Positions 1-6,325 of a DNA stretch of 7,024 nucleotides are shown one piece after another. Each line of letters starts with the position of its first letter. Within the stretch, counting starts at the first letter, position 1. The notes under the pieces are model-generated. The model was not told where the DNA came from, did no database searches, and saw only the letters and a program-made list of their open reading frames with translations. Origin of the DNA: Mycobacterium sp. (GTDB lineage Bacteria; Actinomycetota; Actinomycetes; Mycobacteriales; Mycobacteriaceae); assembly GCA_025965815.1 (NCBI GenBank), contig JAOPWF010000732.1, positions 1 to 7,024 of the forward strand, read 5' to 3'. Position numbers and translations under genes: made by a program.

Positions 1-862
1 CGGTGTCACGGACCATTGCCCAGGTCCAGTCGACCTGCTGCGCCCGCCTGCGAGCCTCGAACTGGCCGGCGTCGGTGAGTACCTGGCGGTGTTCGAGCAC
101 CGTCTCCCACAACTCGGGGAGACCGACGCCCTCGAGCGCACTCATGGTGAGAACCGGCGGACGCCAGAGGGTCTCGCGGGGATAGATCAGCCGAATCGCG
201 CCGGAGAGTTCGCGGGCCGCCTTCTTGGCTTCCACGGCGTGGGCCCCGTCGGCCTTGTTGACCACGACGATGTCCGCCAGCTCCAGCACGCCCTTCTTGA
301 TGCCCTGCAACTGATCTCCGGTACGGGCGAGCGTCAGGAAGACGAAGGTGTCCACCATGTCGGCTACCGCGACCTCGGACTGCCCGACGCCGACGGTCTC
401 GACCAAAATCACGTCAAAACCCGCCGCCTCCAACAGCACAATGGTTTCGCGGGTCGCCTTGGCCACGCCGCCGAGCGTGCCCGATGTCGGCGACGGCCGG
501 ATGTAGGCGTCCGGATGCACTGCCAGCCTGGCCATCCGGGTCTTGTCGCCGAGGATCGATCCGCCCGTCCGCGTCGACGACGGGTCGACGGCGAGCACCG
601 CGACCCGATGACCCTGCTCGATCAGCATCATGCCGAGTGCTTCGATCGACGTGGACTTGCCCACCCCGGGCACACCGGTAATGCCCACGTGCAGAGCGTT
701 TCCCGCGTCCGGCATCAACTCAAGGAGCAGCCGCTGGGCCTGCTCCCGATGATCGGTCCGGGTCGACTCGACCAGTGTGATGGCGCGCGGCAACGCGGTG
801 CGATCGCCGCTGCGCACGGCCGCCGCAAGCTCGTCGACTGAGTTGGTGCCGTCAGCAGCCAT
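1..862 (-). CDS. meaB: MeaB/ArgK-type G-protein chaperone of methylmalonyl-CoA mutase (3' end outside window)
   Basis: P-loop GTPase of the SIMIBI class that gates adenosylcobalamin delivery to methylmalonyl-CoA mutase and protects the enzyme from inactivation; cytosolic. I translated it by hand: 287 codons are open with no stop, against about 330 residues for the family, so only the C-terminal dimerisation part is missing. Seen motifs: Walker [10 protein letters not shown] at residues 63-71, VDPSS at 92-96, the Walker B/switch segment [10 protein letters not shown] near 154-163, the LQGIKKG motif near 185-191 and the guanine-specificity motif NKAD at 202-205. The ATG (862-860) directly follows the mutB TAG with no spacer and no strong Shine-Dalgarno is visible, so translation is probably coupled to mutB. 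Older annotations call this family ArgK or 'LAO/AO transport ATPase'; the mutase neighbours make the MeaB role much likelier. In M. tuberculosis mazEF4 separates the two genes (recalled); here nothing does. Confidence 0.95.
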   Translation of the reverse strand, partial: MAADGTNSVDELAAAVRSGDRTALPRAITLVESTRTDHREQAQRLLLELMPDAGNALHVGITGVPGVGKSTSIEALGMMLIEQGHRVAVLAVDPSSTRTGGSILGDKTRMARLAVHPDAYIRPSPTSGTLGGVAKATRETIVLLEAAGFDVILVETVGVGQSEVAVADMVDTFVFLTLARTGDQLQGIKKGVLELADIVVVNKADGAHAVEAKKAARELSGAIRLIYPRETLWRPPVLTMSALEGVGLPELWETVLEHRQVLTDAGQFEARRRAQQVDWTWAMVRDT

Positions 863-3193
863 CTAGGTCAGGTCGTAACCCAACCGCTCGGCGAGCTTGT
901 GCAGCAGGCCGATTGCGGCATCGGAGATCACCGTCCCGGGCGGGAAGATGGCGGTGGCCCCGGCGGCGTACAGCTGGTCGAAGTCCCCGGGCGGAATGAC
1001 GCCGCCGACGACGATCATGATGTCGGGACGCCCGACCTCGGCCAGCGCATCACGCAGGGCGGGCACCAGCGTCAGGTGGCCGGCGGCCAGCGACGACACC
1101 CCGACGACGTGCACGTCGTTGTCGGCGGCCTGACGGGCCACCTCGTCTGGCGTGGAGAACAACGAGCCGACGTCGACGTCAAACCCGATGTCGGCGAATG
1201 CCGTTGCGATGACCTTCTGCCCCCGGTCGTGTCCGTCCTGACCCATCTTGGCGACCAGGATGCGGGGCCGGCGGCCGTCGGCCTCGGCGAAGCGCTCCAC
1301 CAGCCCGGTTGCCTTGTCGATGTTGCTGACCTCTCCAGCTCCTCCCCCGACTTCGTCGCGGTAAACCCCTGAGATGGTACGGATCTCGGCCTGGTGGCGT
1401 CCGTAAACCTTCTCCAGCGCATCGGAGATCTCCCCGACGGTGGCCTTGGCCCGCGCCGCGTCGATCGCCAACGCCAGCAGGTTGTTGCCCAGGTCGTATT
1501 CGCCTGTGTTCATCCCCGGGTCGCTTCGCTCCTGCCCTCCGGCGGCCGCGGCCCGGCTCAGTTCGTCCAGCGCGGCGGTGACGGCGGCGTCGTCTCGATC
1601 CGCCCGCAGCTGCTGCAGCTTGGCGATCTGCTCGGACCGCACCCGGCTGTTCTCGACCTTGAGGACCTCGATCTCCTGGTCCTCGTCCACCTGGTACTTG
1701 TTCACGCCGATCACCGGCTGCTGCCCGGAATCGATACGGGCCTGGGTGCGCGCGGCCGCCTCCTCGATGCGCAGTTTCGGGATGCCGTCATCGATCGCCT
1801 GCGCCATGCCGCCGTGCTCGGCTACCTCGGCGATATGCGCGCGGGCGCGTCGGACGAGCTGGTGGGTCAGCCACTCCACGTAGTACGAGCCGCCCCACGG
1901 ATCGATCGGCCGGGTGGTGCCGGACTCCTGCTGCAGCAGCAGTTGGGTGTTGCGGGCGATGCGGGCCGAGAAGTCGGTCGGCAGCGCCAGCGCCTCGTCG
2001 AGCGCGTTGGTGTGCAATGACTGGGTGTGGCCCTGGGTGGCCGCCATCGCCTCGATGCAGGTGCGGGCGACGTTGTTGAACGCGTCCTGGGCGGTCAGCG
2101 ACCAGCCCGACGTCTGCGAATGTGTGCGCAGCGACAGCGATTTCGCGCTCTGCGGCTCGAACTGCGCGACCAGCTCGCTCCACAGCAGCCGTCCGGCCCG
2201 CAGTTTGGCAACCTCCATGAAGAAGTTCATCCCGATGCCCCAGAAGAACGACAGCCGGGGCGCGAACTTGTCGATGCTCAGGCCGGCGTCGAGCCCGGCC
2301 TTGATGTACTCCACCCCGTCGGCCAGCGTGTACGCCAGCTCCAGATCCGCTGTGGCACCGGCTTCCTGGATGTGGTAGCCGGAGATGGAGATGGAGTTGA
2401 ACTTCGGCATCCTGGTGCTGGTGTAGCCGAAGATGTCGGAGATGATCCGCATCGACGGCTTCGGCGGATAGATGTAGGTGTTACGGACCATGAACTCCTT
2501 GAGGATGTCGTTCTGGATGGTCCCCATCAGCTTCTCCGGCGGGACGCCCTGCTCCTCGGCGGCGACCACGTAGAGCGCGAGGATCGGCAGCACCGCGCCG
2601 TTCATCGTCATCGAGACCGACACCGTCGAGAGATCGATGCCGTCGAACAGCTGACGCATGTCGAGGATGGAATCGATGGCGACACCGGCCATTCCGACGT
2701 CGCCGGCCACGCGCGGATGGTCGGAGTCGTAGCCGCGGTGGGTGGCCAGGTCGAACGCGACCGACAGACCCTTCTGACCGGCGGCCAGGTTGCGGCGGTA
2801 GAAGGCGTTGGATTCGGCGGCGGTGGAGAAGCCTGCGTACTGGCGGATGGTCCACGGCTGGTTGACATACATCGTGGGGTACGGGCCGCGGACGTACGGC
2901 GGGTCGCCGGGGAAACTGTCCAGCGGGTAGCCCTCGGCGACGACGGCGTCGCGGTCGGCGGCGATGTACACCGGCTTGACGTCGATGCCTTCCGGCGTGG
3001 ACCACTCGAGTTGCTCGGGGGTGTAGCCGTGTTCGTCGGCGGCCGCCGCGACATGCTCGGTGACCGCGGCCATCGAAACAGGCGGCGTGGCGGGTTCACC
3101 GGCCCTCTCACCGTGCAGAGGGACGTCGGCGAAGCTACCGACGACGGAGGTGCTGACCGGAGCCGCCCGGCCGGCGACATCGTGGACAGTCAT
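863..3193 (-). CDS. mutB: Methylmalonyl-CoA mutase large (catalytic) subunit
   Basis: Catalytic alpha subunit of the adenosylcobalamin-dependent mutase that interconverts (R)-methylmalonyl-CoA and succinyl-CoA; cytosolic, paired with MutA. The protein has 776 residues, slightly longer than the roughly 730-750 usual. The N-terminal substrate-binding TIM barrel spans about residues 60-560. Y119 (in RQYAGF), R237 (MVRNTY), Y273 and H274 (SGYH) correspond to Tyr89, Arg207, Tyr243 and His244 of the Propionibacterium enzyme. The C-terminal cobalamin domain (about 642-776) keeps DGHDRG at 653-658, with H655 as the cobalt ligand, followed by [10 protein letters not shown] and [10 protein letters not shown]. 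All key residues seem present, so it should be active. Residues about 550-568 and 614-624, in the linker between domains, are Gly/Asp/Glu-rich and longer than I recall for relatives. The ATG lies 4 bp after the mutA stop, with a modest G-rich Shine-Dalgarno (GGGGG, 9 nt spacer) inside the mutA end. Confidence 0.98.
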   Translation of the reverse strand: MTVHDVAGRAAPVSTSVVGSFADVPLHGERAGEPATPPVSMAAVTEHVAAAADEHGYTPEQLEWSTPEGIDVKPVYIAADRDAVVAEGYPLDSFPGDPPYVRGPYPTMYVNQPWTIRQYAGFSTAAESNAFYRRNLAAGQKGLSVAFDLATHRGYDSDHPRVAGDVGMAGVAIDSILDMRQLFDGIDLSTVSVSMTMNGAVLPILALYVVAAEEQGVPPEKLMGTIQNDILKEFMVRNTYIYPPKPSMRIISDIFGYTSTRMPKFNSISISGYHIQEAGATADLELAYTLADGVEYIKAGLDAGLSIDKFAPRLSFFWGIGMNFFMEVAKLRAGRLLWSELVAQFEPQSAKSLSLRTHSQTSGWSLTAQDAFNNVARTCIEAMAATQGHTQSLHTNALDEALALPTDFSARIARNTQLLLQQESGTTRPIDPWGGSYYVEWLTHQLVRRARAHIAEVAEHGGMAQAIDDGIPKLRIEEAAARTQARIDSGQQPVIGVNKYQVDEDQEIEVLKVENSRVRSEQIAKLQQLRADRDDAAVTAALDELSRAAAAGGQERSDPGMNTGEYDLGNNLLALAIDAARAKATVGEISDALEKVYGRHQAEIRTISGVYRDEVGGGAGEVSNIDKATGLVERFAEADGRRPRILVAKMGQDGHDRGQKVIATAFADIGFDVDVGSLFSTPDEVARQAADNDVHVVGVSSLAAGHLTLVPALRDALAEVGRPDIMIVVGGVIPPGDFDQLYAAGATAIFPPGTVISDAAIGLLHKLAERLGYDLT
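1935..1963 (-). repeat. 29-bp near-identical word shared with mutA (mutB copy)
   Basis: This stretch matches 3928-3956 in mutA at 28 of 29 positions (difference at 1943/3936). It encodes the [10 protein letters not shown] core in both subunits. It reflects paralogy of the barrel domains plus matching codon choice rather than a mobile repeat. Confidence 0.7.
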
Positions 3194-3197
3194 CGCT

Positions 3198-5042
3198 CTA
3201 GGCCCCCAACCGGGTGAGGAGTTTCGACAGGACGTCGACGGCGTCGATCTTCGCGGTCAGGTAATCGTCCGGACGGTGCACCGCGTCCGCCACAGCCTCC
3301 TGCGGGCCGGCCAGGTAGACCTCCTCGACCATGGCGACGTGCGCCGCCTGCACGACCGCGTCGGCATCGGTGCCGTAGCGCGCGTCCGTTCCGCAGATCA
3401 CCGCGACGGCGGGTGAGCCGGCCGCCGACACCGCGTCCGCGACCGTGGCGGCGTCGACGGTTCCCGGGTTGACGGCCTCGATCCCGCCGGACGCCAGCAG
3501 GTTCGCCGCGAAACTCGTCCGGATGTTGTGCTCCGCGAGCGAGCCCAGCGGCAGGAGCAGCACCCGCGGGCGCTCCCCCGTCCGCTCCAGATACGCGTCG
3601 GAGCGGTCCCGCAGCGCCTCGAATCCGGCCGCGTAGCGGTCGACGGCGGCGGGCGCGTCGCTGCGCGGTAGCGGCGGTTCGGCCAGGTTCGGGTATTCAC
3701 TGACTCCGGTGAGCGCGGTGCGCCGGTGCGCGATGTCGTCGGTCCTGGCCGCACGCACCTCAGCGATCTGCGCGGCGACGAAGTCGCCGGCCTCGACGAA
3801 GCCGCCACGCTGCTCGATCGCCTGGAAGTGCGTCCACGCCTGCTCGGCGAGGCGCTCGGTGAGATCCTCGACGAACCATGCACCCGCCGCGGGGTCGAGC
3901 ACCCGGCCGATATGGGACTCCTCCAGGAGCAGCAGCTGGGTGTTGCGGGCGATGCGCCTCGAGAAGCTGGTCCCCACGCCGGGGAATCCGCCGGGGATCG
4001 CCACGTCGAACGGCTGCACCAGCACCGTGTCGGCCCCGCCGACACCCGCACCGAAGGCGGCGAGCGTGGTGCGCAGCATGTTCACCCAGGGGTCGCGCTG
4101 GGCCATCATCGGCAGCGAGGTGACGGCGTGCACGGTGGCCGCACCGGCCTCCGGCGCACCGACCACCTCGGCGACACGCGCCCAGAGTTGGCGCGCCGCA
4201 CGCAGCTTGGCGATCGTCATGAACTGGTCGTCGTCGGCGGCGTAGCGGAAACTGATCTGCCGCAAGGCCTCCGGCGGTTCGATGCCACGCTGGCCGAGGA
4301 TCCGCAGGTAGGCGACGGCGGCGGCGACGGCCCCGGCCAGCTCCCAGGACGCGCTCGCGCCAAGGTTGTGGAACGCCGGGCCGTCGACGGTGATGGCGCG
4401 GACCCCGCCGTCGTAGGACGACACCTTCGACGCGGTCGCGACGACGTCATCCAGATCGGGAGCGGGCCGTCCGGACAGTGCCGCCGTGAGCGGGTCGGCG
4501 CCGAGGTCGATCGAAAGGTGCTTGCGTTTCTCGGTTTCGGTGTCCGCAACCAGCGCCAGCACCGTGTCCGCCGCGACGGCGTAGTCCTCGCCTGCGTCCA
4601 GGACCACCGGGACCAGGTCGAGGAAGACCCCTTCGAGCAGGCGGTCGAGTTGCGCCGGGGAGACGCCCGACGCGCCGACTCGCAACACCAGTGCGCTGAC
4701 GCCGTCGCCCAGCCCCGAGAGTACGACCGAGTTGCCGTCATCGATCGGACCCGCGGCCGGGAACGCCTCGGCCACTTTCCAGCCCGTGTTGACATCGCGC
4801 AGCGCGTCACCGCCACGCACGAACGGCCACTCGCCGGGCAGTGGCGGCTCCGGCAGCGCGTCCAGGCTGGTGTATAGCGGACGCACTCCGAAGCCCTCGT
4901 ATGTCGGCGAGTCCAGCAGTCGCTCAGGTTCGGCAGGTAGCTCCGCCTGTTCACGTCGCAGGCCCTTGGCCAGTACCCCGGTCACCGCCGAGCGCCAGCG
5001 CGCGCGGCCCTCGTCGACGTCGCTGGACACCTGGACGGTCAC
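3198..5042 (-). CDS. mutA: Methylmalonyl-CoA mutase small (non-catalytic) subunit
   Basis: Beta subunit of the heterodimeric mutase, a degenerate paralogue of MutB that supports the catalytic subunit. The 614-residue length fits the family. The barrel half keeps family landmarks such as [20 protein letters not shown] (265-284) and RIARNTQ (363-369), the latter also found in MutB. The C-terminal domain (about 492-614) has the cobalamin-domain fold pattern but not DxHxxG: at that place it reads [10 protein letters not shown] (499-508), with a histidine (H505) but without the Asp and Gly, so it should not bind cobalamin. The start is GTG at 5042-5040, chosen because AGGAG (5049-5053) sits 6 nt upstream. 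First gene of the mutA-mutB-meaB operon; its promoter should lie in the 186-bp region it shares with the divergent membrane-protein gene. The last base is 4 bp from mutB, indicating one transcript. Confidence 0.97.
   Translation of the reverse strand: MTVQVSSDVDEGRARWRSAVTGVLAKGLRREQAELPAEPERLLDSPTYEGFGVRPLYTSLDALPEPPLPGEWPFVRGGDALRDVNTGWKVAEAFPAAGPIDDGNSVVLSGLGDGVSALVLRVGASGVSPAQLDRLLEGVFLDLVPVVLDAGEDYAVAADTVLALVADTETEKRKHLSIDLGADPLTAALSGRPAPDLDDVVATASKVSSYDGGVRAITVDGPAFHNLGASASWELAGAVAAAVAYLRILGQRGIEPPEALRQISFRYAADDDQFMTIAKLRAARQLWARVAEVVGAPEAGAATVHAVTSLPMMAQRDPWVNMLRTTLAAFGAGVGGADTVLVQPFDVAIPGGFPGVGTSFSRRIARNTQLLLLEESHIGRVLDPAAGAWFVEDLTERLAEQAWTHFQAIEQRGGFVEAGDFVAAQIAEVRAARTDDIAHRRTALTGVSEYPNLAEPPLPRSDAPAAVDRYAAGFEALRDRSDAYLERTGERPRVLLLPLGSLAEHNIRTSFAANLLASGGIEAVNPGTVDAATVADAVSAAGSPAVAVICGTDARYGTDADAVVQAAHVAMVEEVYLAGPQEAVADAVHRPDDYLTAKIDAVDVLSKLLTRLGA
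3928..3956 (-). repeat. 29-bp near-identical word shared with mutB (mutA copy)
   Basis: Partner of 1935-1963, in the same orientation about 2 kb away. It covers the codons of [10 protein letters not shown] (363-372). See the mutB copy for interpretation. Confidence 0.7.
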
Positions 5043-5048
5043 CGGCAG

Positions 5049-5053
5049 CTCCT
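5049..5053 (-). promoter_or_regulatory. Shine-Dalgarno of mutA
   Basis: The minus strand reads AGGAG here, 6 nt before the GTG at 5042. It is the clearest ribosome-binding site in the window and fixes the mutA start. It also shows that the mutA mRNA has a 5' leader. Confidence 0.8.
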
Positions 5054-5091
5054 GATTCGCGGCATGGGGCCAACCCGCCTGTGGGCGACCA

Positions 5092-5104
5092 CCTGACCAT
5101 CAGG
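5092..5104. promoter_or_regulatory. Perfect 5-3-5 palindrome, candidate operator upstream of mutA
   Basis: CCTGA-CCA-TCAGG is a perfect inverted repeat 50 bp upstream of the mutA start. Its right arm overlaps a possible minus-strand -10 element (TAGCCT, 5107-5102), which is where a repressor operator or the stem of a 5'-leader hairpin would sit. The stem is short (5 bp), so chance is possible, and I cannot assign a regulator. Confidence 0.3.
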
Positions 5105-5197
5105 CTAAATGATCACCCACCTGCAAGTGCCTGCGGGCGGGCGAGCCGCCAACGGGACGGCAAGGGACCCCGAATCTCCCGCAGGCCTGGGCAGAAT

Positions 5198-5227
5198 TGT
5201 TAACCAAGTGCCCGTACGCTGGGTCAA
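5198..5227 (-). promoter_or_regulatory. Candidate distal SigA-type promoter for mutA
   Basis: On the minus strand TTGACC (5227-5222) is followed after 18 bp by TTAACA (5203-5198), near the TTGACN and TANNNT-like vegetative elements. A transcript from about 5190 would have a leader of roughly 150 nt. A second -10-like hexamer, TAGCCT (5107-5102), would give a leader of about 55 nt but has no good -35 at normal spacing. Which one is used cannot be decided here. Confidence 0.3.
5215..5220 (+). promoter_or_regulatory. Candidate -10 element for a leaderless TVP38-type mRNA
   Basis: TACGCT fits the mycobacterial -10 pattern TANNNT and ends 8 bp before the GTG at 5229, the distance at which transcription would begin at or next to the start codon. 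There is no Shine-Dalgarno before that GTG, as expected for a leaderless message. No good -35 hexamer is seen at 17 bp (CAGAAT), which is common in mycobacteria. Confidence 0.4.
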
Positions 5228-5228
5228 C

Positions 5229-5969
5229 GTGATTCCGGTCATCAGCACCCTGCGCGGATTGCGCACCGCTGTGATTGCCACGGCCCGTCAACTCCCCCGT
5301 CGTCGCGTGGCGGTGACCGTCGCGGTGATTGTGATTCTCGTCGCAGTTGCGCTGACCGTGTCGCTGCCCACCGCCGTGGAACTGCGCGACTGGGTGACAT
5401 CGGTCGGACCCTGGTTCCCGCTGGCCTTCCTGGCCGCGCACATCGTGGTGACCGTCTTCCCGTTCCCGCGGACGGCGTTCACCCTGTCCGCGGGACTGTT
5501 GTTCGGTCCTGTGCTCGGGGTGAGCCTGGCCGTCGCCGCCAGCACCGCGAGCGCTGTCATCGCACTGCTGCTGATCCGCGCCGCGGGGTGGCAACTCAGC
5601 GGGCTGGTCAAACACCCGCGCATCGACTCCCTCGACGCGCGCCTGCGCCGCCGCGGCTGGCCGACGATCGTCTCGATGCGCCTGATCCCGCCGGTCCCGT
5701 TCTCGGTGCTGAACTACGCCGCAGGCGCCTCGGCGGTGCGGCTGCTGCCCTACACGCTGGCCACCTTCGTCGGACTGTTGCCGGGCACCGCGGCCGTCGT
5801 CATCCTCGGCGACGCGCTCACCGGACACGTCAGCCCACTGCTGTTACTGGTGTCGCTGAGCACCGCCGGTCTCGGGGTCGCCGGGCTGGTATACGAAATC
5901 CGCAGCCACCGGCGCCATCACCAACCGGACGAGGCCGCCCCCCCGACCGTGGGCGCCGTCACCGGCTGA
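5229..5969 (+). CDS. TVP38/TMEM64-type (VTT domain, DedA superfamily) membrane protein
   Basis: Integral inner-membrane protein of the VTT (SNARE-associated Golgi) family, similar in type and location to M. tuberculosis Rv1491c (recalled). The family is linked to lipid movement or membrane homeostasis, but the role in mycobacteria is not defined. With GTG at 5229 it has 246 residues: a basic amphipathic N-terminus (R9-R26), a first membrane segment at about 27-46, then the VTT core. Family signatures are visible: FPFPRTAFTLSAGLLFGPVLG (77-97, re-entrant loop with GLLFGP) and RLIPPVPFSVLNYAAG (151-166), with further hydrophobic segments near 173-195 and 203-222. The tail is basic (RSHRRHH) and cytosolic by the positive-inside rule. 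An ATG at 5109 would add 40 residues, but that extension is poorly hydrophobic and runs through the likely promoter. The gene is divergent from mutA and overlaps the next gene tail to tail by 52 bp. Confidence 0.88.
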   Translation: MIPVISTLRGLRTAVIATARQLPRRRVAVTVAVIVILVAVALTVSLPTAVELRDWVTSVGPWFPLAFLAAHIVVTVFPFPRTAFTLSAGLLFGPVLGVSLAVAASTASAVIALLLIRAAGWQLSGLVKHPRIDSLDARLRRRGWPTIVSMRLIPPVPFSVLNYAAGASAVRLLPYTLATFVGLLPGTAAVVILGDALTGHVSPLLLLVSLSTAGLGVAGLVYEIRSHRRHHQPDEAAPPTVGAVTG

Positions 5970-6325
5970 TGGGACGGGCCCTTCGCCGCCAGGACCGCGA
6001 ACGTCGCCAACAGCGATGCCGCCGCGGCCGCGTTACGGCCGAAATCACGGGCCCGGACGTGCGCGCCCACGGCCAGCACGAAGTAGATCGTCAGCATCAC
6101 GGTGGTGAACCGCGCCAACGCGGGATACCGGAAGACCGACAGCAGCCCGACGGCGGACGCGGCCTTGACCACCGGGAAGATCCACCGGCCCTGTTTCGGG
6201 AACCCGACGTCGTCGAGGCATTCGGTGATGGTTCGGATCGGGATGGTGCACGCGACGGCGTCGCCGGCCTGCGCGGCGGCCAGCAGCGCGTACGCCGGGG
6301 GCGACGTCAGGACCTCAGCGGTCAT
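5918..6325 (-). CDS. Small DoxX-like membrane protein
   Basis: A 135-residue predicted integral membrane protein. Hydrophobic segments lie near residues 10-28 (weak), 49-66, 71-91 and 98-114. The segment RWIFPVVKAASAVGLLSVFRYPALARF (47-73) has the pattern of the DoxX_2/DUF-type DoxX-like family, in which a lysine precedes a small-residue helix and a Pro-containing loop; the biochemical role is unknown. The ATG at 6325-6323 overlaps the TGA of the upstream SPFH gene as ATGA, so it is probably translated by coupling. A frame-matched start at 6523 exists but would overlap the SPFH gene by 200 bp with Arg/Gly-rich residues typical of antisense-type translation, so I reject it. The last 52 bp, encoding a Pro/Ala/Gly/Ser tail, overlap the 3' end of the convergent TVP38-type gene. 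It may correspond to Rv1489 of M. tuberculosis, by position only. Confidence 0.78.
   Translation of the reverse strand: MTAEVLTSPPAYALLAAAQAGDAVACTIPIRTITECLDDVGFPKQGRWIFPVVKAASAVGLLSVFRYPALARFTTVMLTIYFVLAVGAHVRARDFGRNAAAAASLLATFAVLAAKGPSHQPVTAPTVGGAASSGW

Larger units (their letters stand above)
5043..5228. promoter_or_regulatory. Divergent intergenic control region between mutA and the TVP38-type gene
   Basis: This 186-bp stretch separates two divergent start codons. It holds the mutA Shine-Dalgarno, the palindrome CCTGA-CCA-TCAGG (5092-5104), a TGATCA palindrome (5110-5115), the inverted repeat GGCGG/CCGCC (5136-5140, 5146-5150), the self-complementary CAGGCCTG (5182-5189) and GTTAAC (5199-5204). 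The word CAAGTGCC occurs twice (5124-5131, 5205-5212). I see no B12-box-like GCCACTG and no riboswitch architecture. The region around 5195-5209 is the most AT-rich part, fitting promoter placement. Confidence 0.6.

Noticed and set aside
89..841. 250-codon open frame on the plus strand, antisense to meaB
   Set aside because: It is His/Arg/Gly/Asp-rich with no recognisable domain, and the opposite strand carries every MeaB motif. Such shadows are expected in high-GC coding DNA.
2027..3217. 396-codon open frame on the plus strand, antisense to mutB
   Set aside because: The composition is typical of antisense reading of a GC-rich gene (Arg, Gly, Val, Asp, His), with no domain or ribosome-binding site, and mutB is complete on the other strand.
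3726..4877. 383-codon open frame on the plus strand, antisense to mutA
   Set aside because: Same reasoning: it lies entirely within mutA, which is clearly the coding strand.
5043..5228. Cobalamin riboswitch upstream of the B12-dependent mutase operon
   Set aside because: No B12-box-like conserved core or extended stem set is visible, and the 186-bp region is short for one that must also hold two promoters.
5100..5828. 242-codon minus-strand frame opposite the TVP38-type gene
   Set aside because: It is a low-complexity Gln/Arg/Gly/Asp-rich translation. The plus strand encodes membrane helices with family motifs.
5960..6000. Bidirectional terminator at the convergent gene ends
   Set aside because: The genes overlap here and no hairpin followed by a T-run is present on either strand; GGGCCC alone is not enough.
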